Of a stretch of DNA of 64,000 nt, positions 43,057-51,281 are shown in pieces. Positions within the stretch are counted from its first letter, which is position 1. The number at the start of each line of letters is the position of its first letter. Source of the stretch: Chryseobacterium ginsenosidimutans (GTDB lineage Bacteria; Bacteroidota; Bacteroidia; Flavobacteriales; Weeksellaceae); assembly GCF_024807225.1 (NCBI RefSeq), contig NZ_JANUCO010000001.1, positions 3,782,001-3,846,000 of the forward strand. The letters run 5' to 3'. The notes beneath the pieces are model-generated. The model saw only the letters and a list, made by a program, of their open reading frames with translations. It was not told where the DNA came from and made no database searches. A program made the position numbers and the translations under genes.

Positions 43057-43494
43057 ATGCACGCGAAAGATAAAACGAAGGAAGAAATATTAGCATTTTT
43101 AAACAGTTGGGGCGGAGAAGTTACTTTAGCAAAAACGTTAGAAATAAAATTTATCGATATCGATCTTGAAAACGAAACGATGACTGCAACAATGCCTGTA
43201 CAGCCTAAAGTTCACCAACCTTTTGGGATTTTACACGGCGGAGCAAGCTGCGTTTTGGCAGAAACGATGGGTTCAAGTTTATCTAATATCTTTATTGACG
43301 GCGAAAAATATTACGGAGTGGGAACGAATATTAATTCAAACCATTTAAGAAGTAAAAAAGACGGAATGGTAACCGCAGTTGCAAGATTTATCCGAAAAGG
43401 AAAATCTATGCACGTTTCCGAAATTGAAATTCGTGATGAAAAAGGTCAGTTGGTCAATCACACAACGATGACGAATGCTATCATTAATAAATAA
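43057..43494 (+). CDS. Hotdog-fold thioesterase (PaaI/MenI-like)
   Basis: This 145-residue protein has the PaaI-type core PVQPKVHQPFGILHGGASCV, LAETMGSSLSN and VGTNINSNHLRSKKDGMVTA. It hydrolyses acyl- or aryl-CoA. Proteins of this group include the DHNA-CoA thioesterase of menaquinone synthesis. A menF-like gene follows 3.2 kb downstream on the same strand, beyond three genes, so a role in menaquinone synthesis is possible but not shown. Confidence 0.82.
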   Translation: MHAKDKTKEEILAFLNSWGGEVTLAKTLEIKFIDIDLENETMTATMPVQPKVHQPFGILHGGASCVLAETMGSSLSNIFIDGEKYYGVGTNINSNHLRSKKDGMVTAVARFIRKGKSMHVSEIEIRDEKGQLVNHTTMTNAIINK

Positions 43495-43518
43495 GTTTTA
43501 ATTACCCTAAAAATACAG

Positions 43519-43546
43519 AGCTCAAAAAAATTTGAGCTTTTTTTGT
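43519..43546 (+). terminator. Intrinsic terminator after the thioesterase gene
   Basis: AGCTCAAA pairs with TTTGAGCT around AAAAA, followed by TTTTTTTG. Confidence 0.8.
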
Positions 43547-43598
43547 ATCATGACTGCAACCTTTTTCTTTTCTTGCATCTTATAAGAAAATAATCACC

Positions 43599-44660
43599 AT
43601 GAAAACTTTAATTTTACCCTTCTTATTTTTATTAACATTTGTATTTTCTTGTAAAACAGATGATTCTGAAATTTTAGAAAAAAACGTAGCTTCTGTAGAT
43701 TTGTATATTGCTGGAGCAGAGAATAATCAGGCATGCTATTGGAAAAACGGACAAAAAGTTATTCTTCAAAATGGAACAGGACTTTATGCAACACAAATTA
43801 TCGTTCAAAATAATAATGTATATGTTTATGGAGCAATGACTTCCGAGTATAATTCAGGTTTGACATCAAAACATTTATATTTCTGGAAAAATGGGGTAAA
43901 ATATAATTTAGATGAATATTTGCAAGATGTACCAGATCCAAGTCCAGATAATAATTTTGGAATTTCTAGTAAAATGATTGTTGAAAATGGGAATACCTAT
44001 TTTTGTGGTTATTTTGTAAATTTTAACCCACTACCTAATCAAGGTATTTATAGTTATTATTTTTGGAAAAATGGCATAAAAACATTGATTGCAGGTAATA
44101 ATGAAATAACATTTCCAGGAAGTTATAATTTAATAAATAATGAGATTTATTTAGGTATTCGAAAAAATTACCAATCCAATCCGATCACTTGGGACACGGG
44201 ATTTTATAAAAATAACACGTATTTTCCTTTAGCAACAGATTCACATATTTTAAACTTTTACAAAGATGCTAACAATGATATATATGCATATTATAGAAAC
44301 TTATTCACAAATCAAAAATATTTAAAAAACATTCAAACAAATTCATTTGTTGCAATTCCATCTAATCCTCCTGGAGAAATAGTTGATGTAATTTTCGATG
44401 GAAACGATAAATATTACATAGGAGATAATTTTTATTATAAAAACAATGTTTTAGTTATGTTCAATGATCCAAATGGATTCAATAGAATTCGTGGATTTAT
44501 GGTAAAAGACAATCAAATTTATACTATAAGATATAAAGACGGAGCAAGTATAGGTGTTCTGGCAAAGGTTTTCATTAATAATACGGAAGTTATGAGCCAG
44601 CCTATCACAATGGTTTTTGATCCAAATGTAGGAGGTCTTCTATCAATATTTGTAGATTAA
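43599..44660 (+). CDS. Hypothetical lipoprotein with repeated WKNG motifs
   Basis: The 353-residue protein has a lipoprotein signal with the cysteine at residue 18 (TFVFSCKTDDSE). The mature part repeats short strands around CYWKNGQKVIL, YFWKNGVKYNL and YFWKNGIKTLI, each preceded by GxYxFC-like turns. This suggests a beta-propeller of about five blades. It is 6 bp upstream of a sigma factor gene. Its function is unknown. Confidence 0.75.
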   Translation: MKTLILPFLFLLTFVFSCKTDDSEILEKNVASVDLYIAGAENNQACYWKNGQKVILQNGTGLYATQIIVQNNNVYVYGAMTSEYNSGLTSKHLYFWKNGVKYNLDEYLQDVPDPSPDNNFGISSKMIVENGNTYFCGYFVNFNPLPNQGIYSYYFWKNGIKTLIAGNNEITFPGSYNLINNEIYLGIRKNYQSNPITWDTGFYKNNTYFPLATDSHILNFYKDANNDIYAYYRNLFTNQKYLKNIQTNSFVAIPSNPPGEIVDVIFDGNDKYYIGDNFYYKNNVLVMFNDPNGFNRIRGFMVKDNQIYTIRYKDGASIGVLAKVFINNTEVMSQPITMVFDPNVGGLLSIFVD

Positions 44661-44666
44661 GAATTT

Positions 44667-45476
44667 ATGCAAACATTCAACTGGCAAAAAATCTATCTCG
44701 ACTATTCTCCAAAACTTTTGGGGATCTGCCGTAGATATATTCCGGATATTTATACTGCTGAAGATATCGTTCAGGACAGTTTTATCGCGGCTATACAAAA
44801 CAACCATCAGCTTAAAGATGAAAAAGCATTGTTTGGCTGGCTTAAGAAAATTGTTGTTAATAATGCTTTAATGTATTTGCGAAAACACAGCAGAGACGTT
44901 TTTGTAAACACCGAACCATCAGAAATTCCAGATACCCTTTCCGAGATGAATCACCCTTCCTTAGACGAAAAACATATTCTTATATATGATTTCACAAGAG
45001 ATCAGTTGCTGTCTTCGATAGACAGTTTGCCGGAGCATCACAAATCTGTTTTCAATTTATTTTTTATTGAAAATCATTCGCATGCCGAAATTTCAGGTTT
45101 GTTGGGAATTACCGTTAATACCTCAAAATCACATTTATTGAGGGCAAAAAAATCTGTTCAGAATTTTTTAATTAATAATTTTGTTAATCAGGACACTCCG
45201 AAAAACAAAAAGAAGATGGCACAATTACTTGTTATTTTCGGATTGGGAGGATTGTTGTGGGCGCAGACTTTTAATAGCAAATTTTCAGATTTTACAATTT
45301 CACCATCAAGGAAACTCGAAATTCCCGAAAATATTGCGGTTAAGAGCTTAGCATTTTCTACATCATCCGATCAGGTTTTAACAAAGAAAATAATCATTGG
45401 TTTCTACAATTTTTGTAATAATTGTCGGTTCAATATTTTTGTTGAGTCCAAAAAATACATTTTTACTCCAGAATAA
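44667..45476 (+). CDS. ECF-type sigma factor with membrane tail, apparent frameshift near the 3' end
   Basis: Residues 1-165 form a sigma-70 factor of the ECF type: region 2 (YSPKLLGICRRYIPDIYTAE, DIVQDSFIAA) and region 4 (LPEHHKSVFNLFFIENHSHA, EISGLLGITVNTSKSHLLRA). It continues with a hydrophobic segment (MAQLLVIFGLGGLLWAQTF) and then ends abnormally. Removing one T from the TTT at 45401-45403 extends the frame to 45774 with a second hydrophobic segment (IIIGSTIFVIIVGSIFLL), giving 368 residues. The sigma domain may thus be held at the membrane. It is followed by an outer-membrane protein gene. Confidence 0.78.
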   Translation: MQTFNWQKIYLDYSPKLLGICRRYIPDIYTAEDIVQDSFIAAIQNNHQLKDEKALFGWLKKIVVNNALMYLRKHSRDVFVNTEPSEIPDTLSEMNHPSLDEKHILIYDFTRDQLLSSIDSLPEHHKSVFNLFFIENHSHAEISGLLGITVNTSKSHLLRAKKSVQNFLINNFVNQDTPKNKKKMAQLLVIFGLGGLLWAQTFNSKFSDFTISPSRKLEIPENIAVKSLAFSTSSDQVLTKKIIIGFYNFCNNCRFNIFVESKKYIFTPE

Positions 45477-45774
45477 TTCAGCATTGAATTCTAATTTGAT
45501 TAAAGAAAAACAAGGAATTTCAAATACAGAAACTCAAAACTTGGAAAAAACTTCCAATTCGTCCTTAGATAAGATTTCTGTTAATGAAAATACTACTTCT
45601 GCAACCTTGACAAATTCTCAGGAAAATATTTCTAAAATTAAAACAAGCACAGAAGCTATAAAAAGTAAAAATATAAAGAAAATCATTGCTAAAGATTCAA
45701 TAGAAGAAGCGCCTCAAAAAGTAATTATTGTAAAGAAAATTATTAAAAGAGACACTATATTTTTAGATAGATAA
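45404..45774 (+). other. Continuation frame of the sigma factor (tail domain)
   Basis: This frame carries the membrane segment IFVIIVGSIFLLSPKNTF and a Ser/Asn/Lys-rich tail (NLEKTSNSSLDKISVNENTT) that ends KVIIVKKIIKRDTIFLDR. It has no good start of its own, and its first codons overlap the sigma factor frame. It is most naturally read as the C-terminal part of the sigma factor, displaced by the extra T at 45401-45403. Confidence 0.6.
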
Positions 45775-45789
45775 ACTTAATAACCCATT

Positions 45790-46689
45790 ATGTTTTTTAG
45801 AAAACTATTCTTCCTTTTTTTGATCATAACTGTCAACTTTTCATTTGCCCAAAAACAAAGAAAAAGAAAAGTTGACACTGTTTATGTCTATGAAAAAGTG
45901 GTAATCTACGATACGGTTTACCTGATGAAACCTGTAAAATTCAAACAAAACGATCTACTATTTTCAGATTTAAAAGTTGAAGAAACAAAATTCGTCCGAA
46001 ATATTTACAAAGAAGAACTTGAAAAACAACGGGCAATAAACAGAGCCCGAAATAGAAAAATACGCACTTTCCATTATGGATTTGAAGCAGGAATCGGTTT
46101 AAAAAACAGCAGTTGGGCAAAAGAACTTTCCAACCAACCACAAGTTGGAGAAAATTTGGGAATCTGGTTTTCAAAAGACATTATTAATCCTAACTTATCA
46201 CTTCAGTTATCGGCAAATATCTATCACTGGGATTCTACTTTTGATCTTAATGCCAACAAAGAAGAGACTTATCTCGACGGATTTTATTTCAGTCAGGATA
46301 ATCAACCACTACTCTTTCAAAGGTTTAATAATAAACATTTTGAATATGCTTTACAATTAAAATTATTCTACGAGTGGAAAAATATCCGTCCGTTTGCAGG
46401 ATTTTTAGTTAATAGAAACACCTACAAAATGCAGTTTTTAGTTCCCGAAAATGGTGTTCTTGATAAATTGGATGATTTTAAAAGCAATCAAACCAACATC
46501 GGGTTTTCTGTTGGCGTTCAATACAGACTTTTCAGAAGGATTTTGTTGACTTTGGACTATCAACAGTATCAAATGAATAATATTTCGTTAAAAAACAGCT
46601 CATTTGATTTTGACATTTTTAAGACTAACAATACCTTTGCAGAAAGAAAAATCAATTTCGGAATTTCCTATAGCATTTCTAAACCTTGA
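45790..46689 (+). CDS. Outer-membrane beta-barrel protein
   Basis: The 299-residue protein has a signal peptide (FLIITVNFSFAQ). It has a short N-terminal segment KVDTVYVYEKVVIYDTVYLM, which resembles the last residues of the sigma-factor tail (KKIIKRDTIFLDR). The rest is beta-barrel-like, with alternating strands such as NLSLQLSANIYHWDSTFDLN and SVGVQYRLFRRILLTLDYQQ, and closes with NFGISYSISKP. It probably sits in the outer membrane. It follows the sigma tail by 15 bp and may signal to it; this is inferred. Confidence 0.72.
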   Translation: MFFRKLFFLFLIITVNFSFAQKQRKRKVDTVYVYEKVVIYDTVYLMKPVKFKQNDLLFSDLKVEETKFVRNIYKEELEKQRAINRARNRKIRTFHYGFEAGIGLKNSSWAKELSNQPQVGENLGIWFSKDIINPNLSLQLSANIYHWDSTFDLNANKEETYLDGFYFSQDNQPLLFQRFNNKHFEYALQLKLFYEWKNIRPFAGFLVNRNTYKMQFLVPENGVLDKLDDFKSNQTNIGFSVGVQYRLFRRILLTLDYQQYQMNNISLKNSSFDFDIFKTNNTFAERKINFGISYSISKP

Positions 46690-46710
46690 TTTTCGAAAAA
46701 GTATTACATA

Positions 46711-47679
46711 ATGATTTATTTCAAATTTCCATTCAACGAAAAACTGTATTCAACAGACGAAAATTCAACTGAAAATCATATTAATTTTTATTCTTTTGAC
46801 GGTGTAAAGCGAATTGATTTTAATGGAAAAATAATCGAAATAAATCCGGAAAATTTTGACAAAACCATAATTTCAAGTGAATCTTTACCTAAAGATAATA
46901 ATCACTTTATTGCGGAAACAAAGGAAGAATATCTGCAGAATTTAGATAAAGTAATCGAAGCTATTAATGAAAATCAACTTCCAAAACTGGTCTATTCAAG
47001 AAGAAAAATATTTACTGATTTTAATAAAATTGATTTAAAAGAAAGCTTTAAAAATCTTTGTAATTCTTATCCGAATGCTTTCAGATACATCTTTATTGAT
47101 GGCGAAAACTCGTGGATGGGAGCTTTCTCGGAAGTGTTAGGAAAATTCAATAAAAACACTTTCGACTTTGAAACGATGAGTCTTGCGGGAACACTTCCCG
47201 TTTCAGAAAGCTGGTCGGAAAAAGAAATTGAAGAGCAAAAACCTGTTTCTTCATACATCAGGAATATTTTAAATAATTATTCTGAAAACATTGAGGAATC
47301 GGAAACTCACGATCATATTTCAGGAAATATAAAACATCTTCGAACAGATTTTAAAGCAAAAATAAAACCTGAAAATCAGGATAAAATTATTCAGGAATTA
47401 CATCCGACTCCGGCTGTTTGTGGGATTCCAAAGGATTTTTGTAAGGAAAATATTCAGAAAATCGAGAAATTTCCGCGCGAATTGTACGCAGGTTATATCA
47501 AAATTGAAACGGAGGAAACGGTTCAATATTTCGTCAATCTTCGTTGTTCCAAATTATATAAAGATTCCGTTCATTCATTCGTCGGAGGCGGAATTACGGC
47601 TCAAAGCAACCCTGAAAAAGAATGGATTGAAACCGAATTAAAATCGGAAGCTGTTTTGAAGAATTTGGTGGTTTCTTAA
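46711..47679 (+). CDS. Chorismate-binding protein (isochorismate synthase, menF-like)
   Basis: The 322-residue protein is a chorismate-utilising enzyme: AGTLPVSESWSEKEIEEQKP in the middle, then LHPTPAVCGIPKDFCKENIQ and AGYIKIETEETVQYFVNLRC, ending with FVGGGITAQSNPEKEWIETE, the family's C-terminal signature. It probably converts chorismate to isochorismate for menaquinone. The N-terminal region is short, as is usual in Bacteroidota. It follows the outer-membrane protein gene by 21 bp. Confidence 0.85.
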   Translation: MIYFKFPFNEKLYSTDENSTENHINFYSFDGVKRIDFNGKIIEINPENFDKTIISSESLPKDNNHFIAETKEEYLQNLDKVIEAINENQLPKLVYSRRKIFTDFNKIDLKESFKNLCNSYPNAFRYIFIDGENSWMGAFSEVLGKFNKNTFDFETMSLAGTLPVSESWSEKEIEEQKPVSSYIRNILNNYSENIEESETHDHISGNIKHLRTDFKAKIKPENQDKIIQELHPTPAVCGIPKDFCKENIQKIEKFPRELYAGYIKIETEETVQYFVNLRCSKLYKDSVHSFVGGGITAQSNPEKEWIETELKSEAVLKNLVVS

Positions 47680-47694
47680 AAATTTACATAATAG

Positions 47695-47788
47695 ATGCTT
47701 CGAGAACCTCAGCATGACATCTCTAATACTAACTGCTTTCTTTAGAGATAAATTTGTAGGGTATGTCATGCTGATGCTCTCGAAGCAT
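47695..47788. repeat. Palindromic intergenic element
   Basis: A 26-bp end starting ATGCTTCGAGAACC (47695-47720) is repeated inverted at 47763-47788 with two mismatches. It lies between convergent genes and may help to end transcription. The ends differ from the 28-bp element family at 14.0 kb. Confidence 0.65.
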
Positions 47789-47804
47789 TTAACAAAAATA
47801 AAAA

Positions 47805-47831
47805 AACCTCCTTCAAAACTGAAAGAGGTTT
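47805..47831 (-). terminator. Intrinsic terminator after the 64-residue protein gene
   Basis: On the minus strand AACCTCTTTC pairs imperfectly with GAAGGAGGTT, followed by a T run. Confidence 0.65.
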
Positions 47832-47854
47832 ATATAAAATAATGTAATTTAAAA

Positions 47855-48049
47855 TTATTTCCTTACACCGATTTTACTCCAGGTATTCATTACAAAAAGT
47901 AAAATAAGACCGATAAGCGCCGAAGCAATTGAGAAAACAAACTGCAGGTTATCTTCAGACAACATATCTGCTTGCCAATCTAGAGCGTAAAGGTTGATTG
48001 CGATGAAAACGATAAACAGTACCAAAAATACTTTATAAAACTTCTGCAT
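47855..48049 (-). CDS. Small two-helix membrane protein
   Basis: The 64-residue product has two hydrophobic segments (about 7-24 and 38-55; FLVLFIVFIAINLYALDW and FSIASALIGLILLFVMNTW). No family was recognised. It is 5 bp downstream of marC on the same strand, so it is probably part of that transcript. Confidence 0.65.
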   Translation of the reverse strand: MQKFYKVFLVLFIVFIAINLYALDWQADMLSEDNLQFVFSIASALIGLILLFVMNTWSKIGVRK

Positions 48050-48054
48050 AACTC

Positions 48055-48657
48055 TTAAAAATTAATATAACTCTGCACCAATTGTGCAAAATTTGCGGTG
48101 AATAATTTAATTGAAATCGCCAACAGGATAATTCCGAAAACTTTCTGTAAAATAGCCAACGTAGCATCACCCATTTTCTTCTCTAGCCAGGTTGCAGATT
48201 TCAGCACCAAATATACGAAAATTGTGTTGAGAATAATTCCTAAAATAATATTAATATCGTGAAATTCAGCTTTTAGGGATAACGTTGTTGTTAAGGTTCC
48301 CGCTCCCGCTACCAGTGGAAAAGCGATAGGTACGATGGAAGCTGCTTTCGCTTCTGAGGTTTTATTAATTTCAATTCCTAAAATCATTTCCAGAGCAATG
48401 ATAAAAATAACGAATGCTCCTGCAATGGCAAAAGAATTAACATCAACTCCGATAAATTTCAAAATTTTATCTCCTACAAAAAGGAAAACAAGCATGATGG
48501 CACCTGCTGTAAGCGATGCTTTTCTTGCTTCAATTTGTCCGAATTTCTGCTGAAGACTTACCACTACCGGAATAGAACCAATGATATCGATCACGGCAAA
48601 AAGCACCATAAAACAGGTGATAACTTCTTTTATAGAAAAATCATTAAATACTTCCAT
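48055..48657 (-). CDS. MarC family membrane protein
   Basis: The 200-residue protein has six membrane helices and the MarC layout: FMVLFAVIDIIGSIPVVVSL near the N-terminus, IALEMILGIEINKTSEAKAA and SIVPIAFPLVAGAGTLTTTL. The function of MarC proteins is unproven. It is followed closely by a 64-residue membrane protein gene and sits in front of the bat operon. Confidence 0.85.
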   Translation of the reverse strand: MEVFNDFSIKEVITCFMVLFAVIDIIGSIPVVVSLQQKFGQIEARKASLTAGAIMLVFLFVGDKILKFIGVDVNSFAIAGAFVIFIIALEMILGIEINKTSEAKAASIVPIAFPLVAGAGTLTTTLSLKAEFHDINIILGIILNTIFVYLVLKSATWLEKKMGDATLAILQKVFGIILLAISIKLFTANFAQLVQSYINF

Positions 48658-48679
48658 TTCAATGTAATTAATAATTTCG

Positions 48680-48687
48680 CAAAAATA
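48680..48687 (-). promoter_or_regulatory. -7 promoter box for marC
   Basis: The minus strand reads TATTTTTG, 22 bp before the start codon. No -33 TTG was seen. Confidence 0.35.
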
Positions 48688-48701
48688 TGAAAATAAATTG
48701 A

Positions 48702-50444
48702 TTATTTGCTAATCTTAGAATACAAATTAACAATTGCTTTTAAAAGTTCATCAATTCCTTCAGAAGATTTTACAGGAGCATATTTTTCTATCTGTATCTT
48801 TTGAGAAAGAAGCCTGTATTCTTCGGCAACGGCAGAACCTTTATGAGTTTCCAGAAAGTTTCTGAAATCTTCCGCAGAACTCTGAGAATACTGATTTCTC
48901 ACTTCAGAATCAAGCTCATCAAACGTTTGAAAGAATTTTTGATAATCTTCATTATCTTTAAGATTTTCCAAATAACTGAAATAATCATTGATGTCTGTTT
49001 TCAGACTTTTTCTGATCTCATTTTCCGTTTCAGCTACCGAACCTAAAGGTTTTGAAGGTGCAGTTTCTTTATCTGTTTTACGTTTTTTTTGCCAAGTCTT
49101 AAATAATAAATATGCTATAAATAATCCCAGCAAAATGGTAATATTGGTCAAAAGTATATTCCAGTGGAATTTGCTTTTTTCTTTTACTTTGAATGATGTT
49201 GTCTTTAAAACCGGTGTATTTACTGTTTCCAGAAAAGTATTGGTGTACTCATTCACCTTTTCAACCGTTGTGCGGGCTTCCATGATTTGGTCATGAGAAA
49301 ACGCATTCACCGCCAATGTTTCCTGACCAAGATCTACATATTCTTTACTTGCAGGATCGAAGAATGCAAACTGTTCTGTTTTAATATTAATTTCACCTGC
49401 TTTTTTAGGAATAATAAGATAATTTGCCAAGATTTCTCCTTTCATTCCAGTTGTTCCAACTGTAACATTTGAGGTAATTTTAGGAGCAAAAACTTCATAA
49501 TCGGGAGATTCTGCAATTTTCGGCAGCTCTATATTTTTAAGATTTCCTTCTCCGCTTACTTTTACAACAACATTGATTGGTTTTTTAACCTCAGCTTTTT
49601 CTTTTGAAGCATTAACAACGCTTACATTAAAATTCCCGACCGCATTTTTAAAATATTCAGGAGATCCTTCCGGAAGTTTTTTAACGTTGATCTTAACTTT
49701 ATTGGAAACGATTTTATTTTTATTTGAATAAGAATTTACAGATGCAGCAACTCCGGGAATATCTACATATCCTGCTTCATTGGGAAATACCATGAACACT
49801 GCCAAAATCTGTGACGCCATGCTTCCGTTATCAGCAGGATCGATCTCAGATTTCGAGAAACTTACCGGATAAACATTCAGATTATCCTGCTCCGGAAGAT
49901 GAATATTTTTTACTCTTCTGAAGTTATCCATATTTTTAGAATATACCTTCAGTACAGCAATTGTTGCCTGATCCTGATAAACATCACGATCTTCGATCTC
50001 CATATTCAGATAAACATCTTTTGAGGCACTTGCAACATCCGTTTTTTTCTCAATATCTTTTATAATGATATCAAAAGGCTCCGTTTTATAGATTTTATTA
50101 TTGATTGTTATCAGAAACGAACCGATTTTTACCTTTCCTTTTTGTTTCGGTTCGAGAGCAAGCCTTGTTACGGATTGAGAAATTACGGTATTGGTTTCGG
50201 GATCCATAAATGCATTGTTGACAGATCCTGTTCCGATAAGATTAAATTTAGAAAAATCGGGTAAACGTAATTTGGTTTGCTGACTGTATTCGCTCCCTTC
50301 AATTTCAAGAACAATACTCAGGTTTACAATGTCTTTACCATTATAACTTGTTTTATCAGGAGTTACCGTAAGATTTACCTGTCCGTAAGAAATTACGGAT
50401 ATGAAAAGAAATAATATGTAGGTAAATCTGCTTTGCATCACCAA
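48702..50444 (-). CDS. batD: BatD, oxygen-tolerance protein
   Basis: The 580-residue protein has a signal peptide (YILFLFISVISYGQ), two or three immunoglobulin-like domains typical of BatD, with GEGNLKNIELPKIAESPDYE in the middle, and a membrane helix at about 445-465 (ITILLGLFIAYLLF). A cytoplasmic tail with a coiled helical segment follows. The Bat system protects against oxidative stress or helps envelope assembly. The gene overlaps batC by 7 bp. No batE follows in this window. Confidence 0.87.
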   Translation of the reverse strand: MVMQSRFTYILFLFISVISYGQVNLTVTPDKTSYNGKDIVNLSIVLEIEGSEYSQQTKLRLPDFSKFNLIGTGSVNNAFMDPETNTVISQSVTRLALEPKQKGKVKIGSFLITINNKIYKTEPFDIIIKDIEKKTDVASASKDVYLNMEIEDRDVYQDQATIAVLKVYSKNMDNFRRVKNIHLPEQDNLNVYPVSFSKSEIDPADNGSMASQILAVFMVFPNEAGYVDIPGVAASVNSYSNKNKIVSNKVKINVKKLPEGSPEYFKNAVGNFNVSVVNASKEKAEVKKPINVVVKVSGEGNLKNIELPKIAESPDYEVFAPKITSNVTVGTTGMKGEILANYLIIPKKAGEINIKTEQFAFFDPASKEYVDLGQETLAVNAFSHDQIMEARTTVEKVNEYTNTFLETVNTPVLKTTSFKVKEKSKFHWNILLTNITILLGLFIAYLLFKTWQKKRKTDKETAPSKPLGSVAETENEIRKSLKTDINDYFSYLENLKDNEDYQKFFQTFDELDSEVRNQYSQSSAEDFRNFLETHKGSAVAEEYRLLSQKIQIEKYAPVKSSEGIDELLKAIVNLYSKISK

Positions 50445-51181
50445 TCTTTCTCGTTGCTCTCGGGCATCGAATAAGAATTTTTATTCAAAATTCTTTTGGC
50501 GGTTTCTTTTTCCTTATCGCTTACTTTATCGAGTATTTGATTTTCAAGATCTTTTGGGATTTTGCCTTCATTATTCTGGCCTTGATTGGGATCATTTCCC
50601 TGTCCTTTGCCTTGATTTTGTTGACCTTGTCCCTGATCTTGTTTTTGATCTTTAGGATTTCCTTTTTGATCATCATTTTGTTTTTGGTCTTTACCACCGC
50701 CTCCTTTACCAGAGTTATTTTGCTGTTGTTTTTTTTGTTCGTTTTCTTTTTCTTTCAGTTTGGCAATTTCATAATTTTTTCTTGTTGCCTCGCTGTAAGG
50801 ATTTTGTTTTAAGGATTGCTTATAAAAATTAGCAGCTTTGTCGGGCTGTTTCATCTGCATATAAGTATTTCCTAAATTGTGAAGAGCTGCTGCTTTATCC
50901 GGAATTGTCTGAGAAAGTTTTTGTGCTGTTTCAAACTCCGCTTTTGCCTCTTCGTATTTTTTACTTTTATATAATGCGTTTCCTAAATTGTAATGCGCCG
51001 TAAAATCTTTCCCGTTTGCTCTTATCGCTTCCAGATACTTTACAGAGGCACCATCATAATCTTTACCGTTAAATTTCTCGTTACCTTCATACACCAAAGT
51101 CCTGTAGTTTTTCTGACCAAACAAAACTCCTGAACACATGAAAGCAGATATAAACGACAAAAAAAAGATTTTAGTATTCAT
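50438..51181 (-). CDS. batC: BatC, TPR protein
   Basis: The 247-residue protein has a signal peptide, then three TPR units (HYNLGNALYKSKKYEEAKAE, ALHNLGNTYMQMKQPDKAAN) and a long low-complexity stretch rich in Gln, Lys, Gly and Asn (KGGGGKDQKQNDDQKGNPKD). The C-terminus reads SYSMPESNEKDW. TPR protein BatC is a usual part of this operon and would bind partner proteins in the periplasm. A TAATTTTG box lies only 6 bp upstream of the start. Confidence 0.85.
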   Translation of the reverse strand: MNTKIFFLSFISAFMCSGVLFGQKNYRTLVYEGNEKFNGKDYDGASVKYLEAIRANGKDFTAHYNLGNALYKSKKYEEAKAEFETAQKLSQTIPDKAAALHNLGNTYMQMKQPDKAANFYKQSLKQNPYSEATRKNYEIAKLKEKENEQKKQQQNNSGKGGGGKDQKQNDDQKGNPKDQKQDQGQGQQNQGKGQGNDPNQGQNNEGKIPKDLENQILDKVSDKEKETAKRILNKNSYSMPESNEKDW

Positions 51182-51187
51182 TCAGTG

Positions 51188-51195
51188 CAAAATTA
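51188..51195 (-). promoter_or_regulatory. Possible -7 promoter box for batC, leaderless
   Basis: The minus strand reads TAATTTTG, 6 bp before the batC ATG. It could be an internal operon promoter. No -33 TTG was seen. Confidence 0.3.
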
Positions 51196-51281
51196 TTCGT
51201 TTAAATGTTAAGAAACAGCGTCTTATTTGTTAAAGTTCGGTTAAAGTAATTGTCCTACATTGGGACAAAGAAGTCCTAATA

